From positions 1-49,635 of the forward strand of contig NZ_CANRMB010000029.1 in NCBI RefSeq assembly GCF_947631635.1: a DNA stretch of 49,635 nucleotides, given 5' to 3'. A model generated the notes under the pieces. It saw only the letters and a list, made by a program, of their open reading frames with translations, searched no databases and was not told the DNA's origin. A program made the position numbers and the translations under genes. Origin of the DNA: an uncultured Dysosmobacter sp. Lineage in GTDB: Bacteria > Bacillota > Clostridia > Oscillospirales > Oscillospiraceae. Of the stretch, positions 38,078-46,217 are shown one piece after another (the first letter of the stretch is position 1; each line of letters starts with the position of its first letter).

Positions 38078-39203
38078 GACACTGTACCAATTCATCCCCA
38101 TGGACCCGGACGAAATCACGGCATGGATGACCGAGCAGTACGAGAACATCACGGGCGTTACCGTCCAGCCGGGCAGCCCGGAGCGGCAGTTCATCCAGTG
38201 GGCGGCGGCGGTGGTGCTCCAGGAGCGGGCGCTTGCCAACTACGCCGCAAACCAGAACCTGCCCAGCCGGGCGGAGGGAAAGGACCTGGACGCGCTGGCC
38301 GAGCTGTTCTATGCCAAGGAAAGGCCGGGGGCAAAGGCGGCCACCTGCACCATGCGCTTCACCATCTCCGAGGCGCAGGAGTTCGCCGTGCTTATCCCTG
38401 GGGGGACCCGTGTCACTGACGCCAGCAGGACCCTTGTTTGGGAGACGGTGAAGGACATCTACGTGAACGCGGGGGACACCTACGCGGACGTGGAAATCCG
38501 CTGCCAGACCGAGGGGACGGCGGGCAACGGATTCGTGGCCGGGCAAATCAATACCATCGTTGACCTGTTCGCATATTACATCTCCTGCGCCAACCTGACG
38601 GAATCGGACGGCGGCGGGGACGCGGCCACCGACGAGGAATTTTACGAGCTGCTGCGGTTGAGCATGGACGGCTACAGCTGCGCCGGGGCGCGGGGCGGGT
38701 ACATCTACTTCGCAAAGCAGGTGGACACCAAAATTGCGGACGTTATCGCCGCCTCCCCCACGCCGGGGACGGTGAAGCTCTATGTGCTGATGGACGACGG
38801 GACCATAGCCACGGAGGAGACCAAGAAGAAGGTGCTGGAGGCGTGCAGCGCGGACGACGTGCGGCCCCTGACGGACCTGGTATCTGTGGAGGACCCGGAG
38901 AAGGTGAAGTACAATGTGACGCTCACCTACTACATCCAGAAGGACGAAACACAGTCCGCCGAGGACCTGGATGCGGCGGTAAAGGCCAAGGTGGACGAGT
39001 TCACCGCCTGGCAGAGCGCGAAGCTGGGGCGGGACATCAATCCGTCCCGGCTTATCTCCATGCTGATGCAGACCGGCATCAAGCGGGTGGAGCTGACGGA
39101 ACCGGCCTTTGCCTCCCTAAAGGACGGGAGCGGGACCGAAGCGCCGCAGGTGGCGGAGCTGGGGACCGTGACCGTTCAGAGCGGAGGGTATGAGGATGAG
39201 TGA
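38070..39203 (+). CDS. Baseplate J-like protein
   Basis: A 377-residue protein probably starting TTG 38070 in the end of the wedge gene. PDEITAWMTEQYENITGVTV, then QPGSPERQF, the central VLIPGGTRVTDASRTLVWET and CQTEGTAGNGFVAGQINTIV, and LRLSMDGYSCAGARGGYIYF are the P2 gpJ family. It forms the wedge ring around the hub. Confidence 0.9.
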   Translation: MSKTLYQFIPMDPDEITAWMTEQYENITGVTVQPGSPERQFIQWAAAVVLQERALANYAANQNLPSRAEGKDLDALAELFYAKERPGAKAATCTMRFTISEAQEFAVLIPGGTRVTDASRTLVWETVKDIYVNAGDTYADVEIRCQTEGTAGNGFVAGQINTIVDLFAYYISCANLTESDGGGDAATDEEFYELLRLSMDGYSCAGARGGYIYFAKQVDTKIADVIAASPTPGTVKLYVLMDDGTIATEETKKKVLEACSADDVRPLTDLVSVEDPEKVKYNVTLTYYIQKDETQSAEDLDAAVKAKVDEFTAWQSAKLGRDINPSRLISMLMQTGIKRVELTEPAFASLKDGSGTEAPQVAELGTVTVQSGGYEDE

Positions 39204-39987
39204 TGAAAAAAAGGCAGCGCGGACCGCGCTGCTGGGAATCACCAAGGACAATATGCTGTTCACCCTCCCGCCCGCGCTAAAGGAGGATGAATCCACCGAG
39301 GCGCTGGCGGAGGCCACCGCCGGGGCGCTGGTGAACAGGCTGGCGGAAACCGACCGGCTGCGTATCATCTGCAACATCGACAACCTGGAGGAGCCGCTGC
39401 TGGCAATCCTGGCGCACGACTTCAAGGTTGACTGGTGGGACCCAAGCTACAGCCTGGAGGAAAAGAGGCAGACCGTCAAGGGAAGCTGGTTCGTCCACCG
39501 GCTGATGGGGACAAAGGCCGCCGTGGAGCGGGCCATCTCCGCCATCTACCCAGGGACAAAAATCCTGGAGTGGTTCGAGTACGGCGGAGAGCCGTATCAC
39601 TTCCGGGTGGACATCAACGTGTCCAACGACCAGATAGATTCCGAGAAGCAGCGCCGGGTGCTGGAGCGGCTGAACTATTACAAGTCCCTGCGCTCCCACA
39701 ACGACGGCATCACGTACTTTATCGAGGCCGCCCCGGCTATCGCAAAGGCGCGGGGGACGGTGCCGGGGCTGTGGGAGGAATACCACACGCCGCTGACGCT
39801 GCCGGTCCCGGAGCTGAAACCGACGGCCACGGTCCACCTGGGCGCGTTCTCCGCCATGCTGTGCGAGGGCTACACCGTCCACGCGGAGCTGACACCGCCG
39901 GAGCTGCGAGGCACGGCGACGGTCAAGGCGGGCGAGGCGGCCAGTGTGGCCGAGGCGTACACCGTGCCCATCGACATAGCCGGGTAA
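39196..39987 (+). CDS. Tail protein I-like (gpI)
   Basis: A 263-residue protein; ATG 39196 is chosen since GGAGG (39183) is 8 bases away (ATG 39190 is only 2 away). The part DWWDPSYSLEEKRQTVKGSW followed by FVHRLMGTKAAVERA is the gpI pattern, linking baseplate and fibre. The C-terminus (LTLPVPELKPTATVHLGAFS, then ATVKAGEAASVAEAYTVP) holds two short repeats of beta type. Confidence 0.85.
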   Translation: MSDEKKAARTALLGITKDNMLFTLPPALKEDESTEALAEATAGALVNRLAETDRLRIICNIDNLEEPLLAILAHDFKVDWWDPSYSLEEKRQTVKGSWFVHRLMGTKAAVERAISAIYPGTKILEWFEYGGEPYHFRVDINVSNDQIDSEKQRRVLERLNYYKSLRSHNDGITYFIEAAPAIAKARGTVPGLWEEYHTPLTLPVPELKPTATVHLGAFSAMLCEGYTVHAELTPPELRGTATVKAGEAASVAEAYTVPIDIAG

Positions 39988-40004
39988 GGCAAAGATGTCA
40001 AAGA

Positions 40005-40038
40005 CCGCCGCTGGACCGGGAGACCGGACCGGCGGCGG
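40005..40038 (+). repeat. Hairpin just upstream of the fibre gene
   Basis: CCGCCG...CGGCGG encloses CCGG-GAGA-CCGG, a GNRA-type loop. No T-run. Possible mRNA 5' structure of the fibre gene. Confidence 0.55.
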
Positions 40039-40074
40039 CCCGCGCATATTGAAAAATCACAAGGAGGAACATCT

Positions 40075-42987
40075 ATGGCAAGCACGAAACGCTGGAACAA
40101 AGCCACCGTGCCGGAATCCGGCCAGGATATGCTGACCGAGTTCGCGGCGGGCCGGAGACTGAAAATCAGTTCGGCCTACGGGACCACGGCGGACGGGGAC
40201 CCCGGAACGCCGGAGCCGGGCGGCAGGGACCACCCTCTGACCATCGAGAGCGTGACCAGGGCGGGCAACACCGTGACCGTGTGCATCCAAGTGACCAGCA
40301 TCGGGAATCAGGAAGCCTACAAGCTGGAGCGGGTCAACATCTACGCCCAGGTGGGCGACACTTCGGGCGGCGAGCCGGAGGGCGAGGAGAAAATCCTGCT
40401 GACCGTGGAGGACGAGCCGGACGAGAGCGGCAACCGCGGCGTGACCATCCCGGCGGAGAGCGAGCAGCTTTACAGCTTCAAGCTGTACGCGGTGCTGACC
40501 GTCACAGACGGGGACCGGCTGGAGGTGAGCATCTCCACGGCGGGAATCGCCACGGTGGGGGCCATCCAGGACGCCATCGACGCGCACAGCAAGGACAAGG
40601 ACGCCCACAAGGGAGTTATCGCTGCGGACATCGAGGAGCACAACCAGGACCCGGAGGCGCACCCGGCGCTGACCGCCAGAATCGCCGCGGCGGAGAAGTC
40701 GCTGAACGGCTACCCCACGCTGACCGGGAACGGGGACCCGACGGCGGAGACCGAGGGCAAGGTGGGCCAGCACTACCTCAACCTGCAGAACGGCGAGGAG
40801 TGGGTCTGCACCAAGGAGCAGGAAGGTCAGTACGTGTGGGAGAAGCTGGAGCGGGACACCGGCCTCTGGGACACGCTGGACAGCGTGAAGAAAACCGCCG
40901 AGGAGGCAAAGAAGGTGGCCATCGGCGCGGCGGAGGCTATCGCCGCGGTGCAGAACACTATCTCCGTGGTGCCGTCCCAGGCCGCCGCGCTGACCTACAG
41001 CGGCGATAAGCAGAAGCCGACCTGGAACAACTTCTCCGAGGAAATGATGGACGTTACCTACGGGGACGGAAAGACCCCGGCGACCGAGTTTCAGGGCGAG
41101 ACCAACGCCGGGACGTACAAGGCGTACTTCACCCCCAAGGGGGATTACACCTGGGCGGATAAGACCACCAAGGAGAAGGAAGTCGAGTGGACCATCCAGC
41201 GGGCCACGATTGCCAGCACCCCCAGCGTGAAAACCCCGCTGACCTACAGCGGCGAGGAGCAGGCCCCGGAGTGGAACAACTACTCCGAGGACCAGCTGAC
41301 CAAGGTGGAGACGAAGCAGCGGGACGCCGGGGACTACTCCACCTCCTTCACCCCCAAGGACAACTATCAGTGGCCGGGCGGTGACACGGGGGCCAAGTCC
41401 GTCCAGTGGAATATCGCCAAGGCGGCGAACACTCTCTCCATCTCGCCCAGCACGGCGCAGGACATCCACGTGGGCGACCAGGTGGTGGTCACTGTGACCA
41501 CCAACAGCGACGCCACCATCACGGCGGAATCCAACCAGCAGCTTTTCGCCACCGTGGGCACGGACGCCGAGCAGAAGAAAGTCACCATCACCGGCGCGGG
41601 CCAGGGCAACGCGGTCATCACCATTTCCAGCAAGGGCGCGAAGAACTACGCGGATGCGGAGGTCTACATCAACGTGAACGTCACGCGGAGGAACCCGACC
41701 TTCACCCTGAACCCGGACAGCAGCGTGAAGCTGAAAGTGGGGGCCAACGTGAAAATCAATGTGACCACGGACAGCGACGGAACCGTGTCCGCCACCTCCG
41801 ACGCGCCCGGCACGGCCACGGCCTCGGCGGCGGAAAAGGTCGTGACGATTTCCGGCGCTTCCGCCGGTGATACGCAGGTCACTATCAGCCTGGCGCAAAC
41901 CACCAAGTACAACGGCGCGACCAAGAAGGTCAGCGTGAACGTGTACGAACCGAAAATCTACGGCGTGACCTGGGACGGGAACAGCGGGACCAAGTGGACC
42001 CGGACGGACGCCGCCAGAAACTTCACCGACCCGACGCCCCATGTGAACGGCGGCGCGGCGGGCAGCAGCCCGTTCGACACCCTCCAGCCGTGGGCGGGAA
42101 TGACCATCGAAGCCAGGACCGGCGGGCAGATGGTGAAAATCCCGAAGTTCTGGTACAAGCTGGAGCAGAACGGGAAGGGCCTGCAAATCAGAATCGCGGC
42201 GGAGAAGGAGGACGGCTATTCCGTCTCCCCCGCCCACATGGACCGCAAGGACGGCAAGGGCGAGCGGGACGCTATCTACGTGGGCCGCTATCACTGCGAC
42301 AGCAACTACAAGAGCACCACGAAGGTTGCGCCGAAGGTGAGCATCACGCGGGACACGGCCCGGAAAGGCTGCGCCGGAGTGGGCGCGGGCTACTCCCAGC
42401 TGGACTTCGCAACGCGGTTCACCATCTGGCTGCTGTATATCGTGGAGTTTGCCGATTGGGACAGCCAGAAGGTCATCGGCAAGGGATGTTCCCTGACGAG
42501 TTCCAGCAGCTCCGCCGTGTTCAACATGGGCTACACGGACAACATGGGGTATCACACCGGGACCACGCAGAACAGCCGGGACAGCTACGGCGGGACGCAG
42601 TACAGGAACATCGAAGGGCTGTGGGACAACTGCTACGATTGGTGCGACGGCTGCTACTACGACAGCAACGGCCTGAACATCATCCTGAATCCGACCAACT
42701 TCTCCGACACCGCGGGCGGGACCCTGGCGGGAAAGCCGTCCAGCGGTTATCCGAGCGCGTTCACCGTCACGTCGGCGGGCGGATTCCCCATGTTCTATCC
42801 GACAGAGGCAAGCGGAAGCGAGAGCACCTATTCGTGCGACAACTGGGACTTCAGCGCCTCGGACCCGTGCCTCTGCGTTGGCGGCTACTACCACCAGAAC
42901 GGCAGCTACGGCCTGTTCTACGTGAACTGCAACACGGCCTCCTACACCAGCAGCAGCATCGGCTCCCGCCTCCAGGAACTCCCCTGA
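40075..42987 (+). CDS. Tail fibre with DGR-variable C-type lectin end
   Basis: A 970-residue protein from ATG 40075 behind AAGGAGG. The N-terminal about 200 residues look like a fibre-attachment domain (TKRWNKATVPESGQDMLTEF). Two bacterial-Ig-like repeats follow (LTYSGDKQKPTWNN about 303 and LTYSGEEQAPEWNN about 390), then two more beta-sandwich repeats to about 625. From about 630 a sulfatase/formylglycine-enzyme-like C-type lectin fold begins, with IEGLWDNCYDWCDGCYYD near 850. The last 46 codons (920-965) are the variable repeat. It should bind a receptor at the fibre tip. Confidence 0.9.
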   Translation: MASTKRWNKATVPESGQDMLTEFAAGRRLKISSAYGTTADGDPGTPEPGGRDHPLTIESVTRAGNTVTVCIQVTSIGNQEAYKLERVNIYAQVGDTSGGEPEGEEKILLTVEDEPDESGNRGVTIPAESEQLYSFKLYAVLTVTDGDRLEVSISTAGIATVGAIQDAIDAHSKDKDAHKGVIAADIEEHNQDPEAHPALTARIAAAEKSLNGYPTLTGNGDPTAETEGKVGQHYLNLQNGEEWVCTKEQEGQYVWEKLERDTGLWDTLDSVKKTAEEAKKVAIGAAEAIAAVQNTISVVPSQAAALTYSGDKQKPTWNNFSEEMMDVTYGDGKTPATEFQGETNAGTYKAYFTPKGDYTWADKTTKEKEVEWTIQRATIASTPSVKTPLTYSGEEQAPEWNNYSEDQLTKVETKQRDAGDYSTSFTPKDNYQWPGGDTGAKSVQWNIAKAANTLSISPSTAQDIHVGDQVVVTVTTNSDATITAESNQQLFATVGTDAEQKKVTITGAGQGNAVITISSKGAKNYADAEVYINVNVTRRNPTFTLNPDSSVKLKVGANVKINVTTDSDGTVSATSDAPGTATASAAEKVVTISGASAGDTQVTISLAQTTKYNGATKKVSVNVYEPKIYGVTWDGNSGTKWTRTDAARNFTDPTPHVNGGAAGSSPFDTLQPWAGMTIEARTGGQMVKIPKFWYKLEQNGKGLQIRIAAEKEDGYSVSPAHMDRKDGKGERDAIYVGRYHCDSNYKSTTKVAPKVSITRDTARKGCAGVGAGYSQLDFATRFTIWLLYIVEFADWDSQKVIGKGCSLTSSSSSAVFNMGYTDNMGYHTGTTQNSRDSYGGTQYRNIEGLWDNCYDWCDGCYYDSNGLNIILNPTNFSDTAGGTLAGKPSSGYPSAFTVTSAGGFPMFYPTEASGSESTYSCDNWDFSASDPCLCVGGYYHQNGSYGLFYVNCNTASYTSSSIGSRLQELP
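42832..42970 (+). repeat. DGR variable repeat (VR)
   Basis: 139 bp at the 3' end of the fibre gene, matching 43199-43337 except at 10 places. All 10 differing sites are A in the template: A to G seven times, A to T twice, A to C once. Each changes a residue (N to D, S, Y or H; Y to C). The GC-rich end GGCTCCCGCC is identical in both. Confidence 0.97.
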
Positions 42988-42995
42988 TGGGGGAG
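42979..42995 (+). repeat. Hairpin 8 bp after VR
   Basis: CTCCCC (42979-42984) pairs with GGGGAG (42990-42995), with the fibre stop codon TGA in the 5-base loop. DGR homing in Bordetella phage BPP-1 needs a hairpin/cruciform just downstream of VR, so this may be the equivalent. Confidence 0.6.
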
Positions 42996-43009
42996 GGAGT
43001 GCAGAGGGA

Positions 43010-43025
43010 GGGGGCCGCAGCCCCC
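43010..43025 (+). terminator. Hairpin after fibre gene
   Basis: GGGGGC-CGCA-GCCCCC, then GCCCTTTGCAT; weak terminator. Confidence 0.5.
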
Positions 43026-43058
43026 GCCCTTTGCATAGAAAAAACATGATATGACGGA

Positions 43059-43094
43059 CCGCCCGGCGTGGGGAACTGCGCCGGGCGGAATTTT
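43059..43094 (+). terminator. Hairpin between fibre and template repeat
   Basis: CCGCCCGGCG (43059-43068) pairs with CGCCGGGCGG (43079-43088), then AATTTTG. A 10-bp perfect stem; it may end fibre mRNA and separate it from the TR RNA. Confidence 0.65.
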
Positions 43095-43198
43095 GAAATC
43101 CGCGCGAAAAAACAGGGGTCCCCGGCCACGGGGCCGGGAAGGAAGCCCCTGGCGCGGTCGGGGTTATCTGTGCAGTACCGATGTTTTGGGTCGGGCCG

Positions 43199-43337
43199 TC
43201 GTGCGACAACTGGAACTTCAACGCCTCGAACCCGTGCCTCTACGTTGGCGGCAACTACAACCAGAACGGCAACTACGGCCTGTTCTACGTGAACTACAAC
43301 ACGGCCTCCAACACCAGCAGCAACATCGGCTCCCGCC
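43199..43337 (+). repeat. DGR template repeat (TR)
   Basis: 139 bp, non-coding copy of VR lying 228 bp downstream of it. It is rich in AAC codons in the VR frame (13 or more), the usual DGR design in which AAY allows the widest set of amino acids. It is transcribed and copied by the RT with A-specific errors. A 113-residue frame through it is not a gene. Confidence 0.95.
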
Positions 43338-43630
43338 ACCTTTCGGCGTCGCAAGCTGCGGACCGGTCGCCTCCGCCTAAAGGCGAAGGCTTCCTCCCTC
43401 CGCTGCTCCGCCTCTCCCCACGCGAACCGCTACGCTGGGTTCGCGCGGGGACCCCATCAGGGGAAAGCGGAAAAACTGCGTGGGACTTGCTAACCATCCT
43501 CAATTATTCACGGCACAGATAATCGCGCACCCCACGGTGAAGATAAGCTACAAGGGAGCGGGCGAGTACCCGCCGGGAAACCGGCGCGGGGAGAAAGTCC
43601 GTACAGCTAAAAGGAGGAGCACAAATCCCT
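43338..43630 (+). ncRNA. Structured spacer of the DGR RNA
   Basis: Between TR and RT no gene is present (no Avd). It folds into several hairpins: CCCCACGCGAACC with GGTTCGCGCGGGG (about 43417-43452, one mismatch), CCCC-ATCA-GGGG (43452-43463), GCGGG-CGAGTA-CCCGC (about 43557-43572) and GCCGG-GAAA-CCGGC (about 43571-43584) with a GNRA loop, framed by AGCT...AGCT. In BPP-1 the RNA just 3' of TR is needed for cDNA priming by the RT; this stretch is the equivalent by position. Confidence 0.55.
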
Positions 43631-44830
43631 ATGCACAGGGTAGGACACCTGTTTGAACGGCTCATTTCAGATGAAAACCTACTGCTGGCAATCAACGAGG
43701 TGAACGCCTCGCACCACTGGCACAGTCACCACCGGCCCAACGCCTGCACGGCCTGGGTGGAGGAGACGAAGCAGGAGCGGGTCAAGGACCTGCGGAACAT
43801 CATCCTGACGGGCTTTGAGCAGAAGCCGCCCAAGGTGACGCAGAGATGGGACCCAAGCGCCCGGAAGCAACGAACGGTGAGCGAACCGGCCCAGTGGCCG
43901 GACCAATACGTACACCACGCGCTGGTCCAGATACTGCAGCCCATCTTCATGCGAGGGATGGACCCGTACTGCTGCGGGAGCATCCGGGGCCGCGGCCCGC
44001 ACCACGGGCGGCAGGCAATCGAGCGGTGGATGGTGAAGGACCCGAAGGGCACCAAGTACGAGCTGACCGGCGACATCTACCACTTCTACATGAGCTTGAA
44101 GCCGGAGGTGGTCATGGCGCGGATGCGGCAGCTTATCAAGGACCGGCGGGTGCTGGACCTTATCTGGAGAATCGTCAAGGACGGCGTGATGATAGGGGCC
44201 TACACGTCCCAGTGGTTCGCAAACACCGTCCTCCAGCCGCTGGACCAGCTTATCCGGCAGAGCGGATTTGCGGCCCATTACGTGCGGTACATGGACAACC
44301 TGACGATTCTGGGGCCGAACAAGCGGAAGCTGCGGAAGCTGAAAACGCTCATGGAGAACTGGCTGAACGCTCACCAGCTGCGGATAAAGGGCGACTGGCA
44401 GATATTCAGGACGGTCCCGAAGGGCAGGAAGCCGGAGAAGCTGGCGGCCCCACGCAACGGCGTGGAGCGAGAGCGGCGGCGGATGCCGGACGCCGTGGGC
44501 TACCGGTACGGGCGGGGCTACACCCTGCCCCGGAAGCACAACCTCCACCGCGTCAAAAAGGCCGTGGCGCGGTATCGGAAGCGGCGGGACGCCGGGAAGC
44601 GGATTCTGCCAGGAACGGCGCACAGCCTCATTTCAAAGCTGGGGCAGCTCAAACACTGTAATAACACCAACCTATACCGGGCCATTTTCCGAGGCGAGCG
44701 CATCCAGCGGGAGCTAAAGAGAATCGTCCGGGAAAACAGTAAAAAGGGGGAAATGACATGGAGTATGTATTTGGCACAGAGGGAGAGAAGGAAGTCCTCA
44801 AAACCAAGGGGAGCCACCACACGGACCTGA
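43631..44830 (+). CDS. DGR reverse transcriptase
   Basis: A 399-residue protein from ATG 43631 behind AAGGAGGAG. Motifs: RT-2/3 region MDPYCCGSIRGRGPHHGRQA (110-129), motif A GDIYHFYMSL with Asp148, motif B-like MIGAYTSQWFANTVL (187-201), and motif C YVRYMDNLTILGPNKRKL. Here the usual YxDD is YMDN (220-223), the second Asp being Asn. The last 170 residues are a basic thumb-like extension. Close linkage with TR and VR assigns it as the DGR RT. It overlaps the next gene by 73 bases. Confidence 0.93.
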   Translation: MHRVGHLFERLISDENLLLAINEVNASHHWHSHHRPNACTAWVEETKQERVKDLRNIILTGFEQKPPKVTQRWDPSARKQRTVSEPAQWPDQYVHHALVQILQPIFMRGMDPYCCGSIRGRGPHHGRQAIERWMVKDPKGTKYELTGDIYHFYMSLKPEVVMARMRQLIKDRRVLDLIWRIVKDGVMIGAYTSQWFANTVLQPLDQLIRQSGFAAHYVRYMDNLTILGPNKRKLRKLKTLMENWLNAHQLRIKGDWQIFRTVPKGRKPEKLAAPRNGVERERRRMPDAVGYRYGRGYTLPRKHNLHRVKKAVARYRKRRDAGKRILPGTAHSLISKLGQLKHCNNTNLYRAIFRGERIQRELKRIVRENSKKGEMTWSMYLAQRERRKSSKPRGATTRT

Positions 44831-45402
44831 CCGGCTACCGGGAGGTGGAGCACATCTACCCGGACCAGACCATCACGGACCATTTCCGGGTGGTGCGGAA
44901 GCTCAACACCGCCGATGACGCGGAGGGCAACTGCTACGACTGGTACGAAATCGACCGGCACTACCGGACGGAGGACCGGACGGGGCCGGTGAAGGAGCAG
45001 GTCAAGGCGGTAAACACCGCCGCGGGAATCGCCTTTGTCACCATGGCGGAGGCGGGGAGCATCGACGACACCACCGCCGGAGAGCACACGGACCTGTTTT
45101 CTCCCTGGGCCTACCCGGTGGACTACAAGCAGGGCAACATCCGCCAGTACAACGGCGAGCTTTACCGGTGCGTCCAGGACCACACCTCGCAAGAGGACTG
45201 GACGCCGGACAAGACGGCCAGCCTCTGGACCAAAATTGCGGACCCGGCGGAGGAGTGGCCCGCCTGGGTGCAGCCCATCGGCGCGCACGACGCCTACAAC
45301 CAGGGGGACAAGGTGAGCCACAAGGACAAACACTGGACCAGCGACATTGACGCCAACGTGTGGGAGCCGGGCGTCTACGGCTGGACGGAGGCCGAGGAAT
45401 GA
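44758..45402 (+). CDS. Chitin-binding-domain (CBM5/12-like) phage protein
   Basis: A 214-residue protein from ATG 44758 behind AAAGGGGGAAATGAC, starting inside the RT gene. The C-terminal half has two carbohydrate-binding modules: YKQGNIRQYNGELYRCVQDH with TSQEDWTPDKTASLW, and HDAYNQGDKVSHKDKHWTSD with NVWEPG. These follow the ChtBD3/CBM5-12 pattern (W/Y-x-x-G-x-x-V...W...N-x-x-x-P). The N-terminal 100 residues are of fibre-associated type. It may be a tail fibre accessory or surface-glycan binder. Confidence 0.8.
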   Translation: MEYVFGTEGEKEVLKTKGSHHTDLTGYREVEHIYPDQTITDHFRVVRKLNTADDAEGNCYDWYEIDRHYRTEDRTGPVKEQVKAVNTAAGIAFVTMAEAGSIDDTTAGEHTDLFSPWAYPVDYKQGNIRQYNGELYRCVQDHTSQEDWTPDKTASLWTKIADPAEEWPAWVQPIGAHDAYNQGDKVSHKDKHWTSDIDANVWEPGVYGWTEAEE

Positions 45403-45593
45403 GCAATCTGCAAATCATTCAGGAGCTGTGCGGCATCTGTGATATGCAGAACAGAATCATCCGAGCGCAGAGCGACGCCCTGGCGCAGCTGGGGGCCGTG
45501 GTCATGGAGGAGGAGCGGGCGGAGGCGGCGGACCGCCTGACCGCCCTCCTCGGACGGGATGAAGTCCCGGACGAATACGAAATGGAGGAGTGA
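45399..45593 (+). CDS. Small hypothetical protein (64 aa)
   Basis: ATG 45399 overlaps the previous stop. Helical, acidic end (NLQIIQELCGICDMQNRIIR, then DEVPDEYEMEE). It resembles small proteins placed after fibre genes in Firmicutes phages. It is not an Avd: too short and acidic. Function unknown. Confidence 0.6.
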   Translation: MSNLQIIQELCGICDMQNRIIRAQSDALAQLGAVVMEEERAEAADRLTALLGRDEVPDEYEMEE

Positions 45594-45877
45594 AGCCCTT
45601 GTACATCGACGCGAACACCATCATCACGGCTGGCAGCCTGCTGGCCGCCGTGTCTGCCCTGGCCGGTGTCATCTTCTACATCTACCGGCGGAGCGAGAAT
45701 GACAAGAAGCAGAGCGAGGTCATCAACGCCGTGCAGAAGGAACAGACCCTTATCTGCTACGGCCTGAAATGCGTCCTGCAGGGCGTCATCGAGCTGGGGG
45801 CGGACGGCCCCTGCAAGGAGGCGCTGAATATGCTGGACAAGCACCTGAACAAGAGCGCGCACAAACCGGAATTTTGA
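45590..45877 (+). CDS. Small membrane protein of the lysis region
   Basis: GTG 45590 overlaps by 4 bases. One membrane helix near residues 10-31 (TIITAGSLLAAVSALAGVIF), then a charged helical part (RRSENDKKQSEVINAVQKEQ). The shape recalls XhlA/hemolysin-type phage proteins. Likely acts with the holin. Confidence 0.6.
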   Translation: MKPLYIDANTIITAGSLLAAVSALAGVIFYIYRRSENDKKQSEVINAVQKEQTLICYGLKCVLQGVIELGADGPCKEALNMLDKHLNKSAHKPEF

Positions 45878-45890
45878 AAGGAGAACCGAC

Positions 45891-46217
45891 ATGAAAGAGA
45901 AAGTCATCAACCGCCTGGTGAGCGTGAAATCCATCGTGACCATCCTCCTGACCGTGATGTTCGCTGTCCTTAGTTTCAAGGGCGAGGTGGACCAGAACTT
46001 CATGGTCATCTACACGGCGGTCATCACCTTCTATTTCAGCAAGGCGGACAAGTCCGAGCCTGCCGAGAAGGACGACCAGAAGAAGGACATCGACCCGGCG
46101 GAGCTGGGCGAGGCCGTGACCCAGGAGGTCATGGCGCGGCTTAATGTGAGCGCGCCTGTGGCCGTGGCCCAGGGGGACCGGGGCGACGGCGAGGACAGCG
46201 ACCATGACCGGGCCTGA
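45891..46217 (+). CDS. Holin
   Basis: ATG 45891 behind AAAGGAG. KEKVINRLVSVKSIVTILLT opens the first of two hydrophobic segments, residues about 13-30 and 37-50 (VMFAVLSF, QNFMVIYTAVITFYF). An acidic tail ends the protein. Layout and position beside the endolysin fit a phage holin, which opens the membrane for the endolysin. Confidence 0.72.
   Translation: MKEKVINRLVSVKSIVTILLTVMFAVLSFKGEVDQNFMVIYTAVITFYFSKADKSEPAEKDDQKKDIDPAELGEAVTQEVMARLNVSAPVAVAQGDRGDGEDSDHDRA

Noticed and set aside
40057..43221. 1054-codon open frame on the minus strand
   Set aside because: Antisense to the fibre gene; composition (Arg, Val, Leu, Gly) is that of a shadow frame, with no start signal.
43181..43522. 113-codon frame through the template repeat
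   Set aside because: It is simply the VR frame read in TR; it has no ribosome site and continues into structured RNA.
45399..45593. Possible Avd accessory gene
   Set aside because: Only 64 residues and acidic, unlike the basic ~125-residue four-helix Avd.
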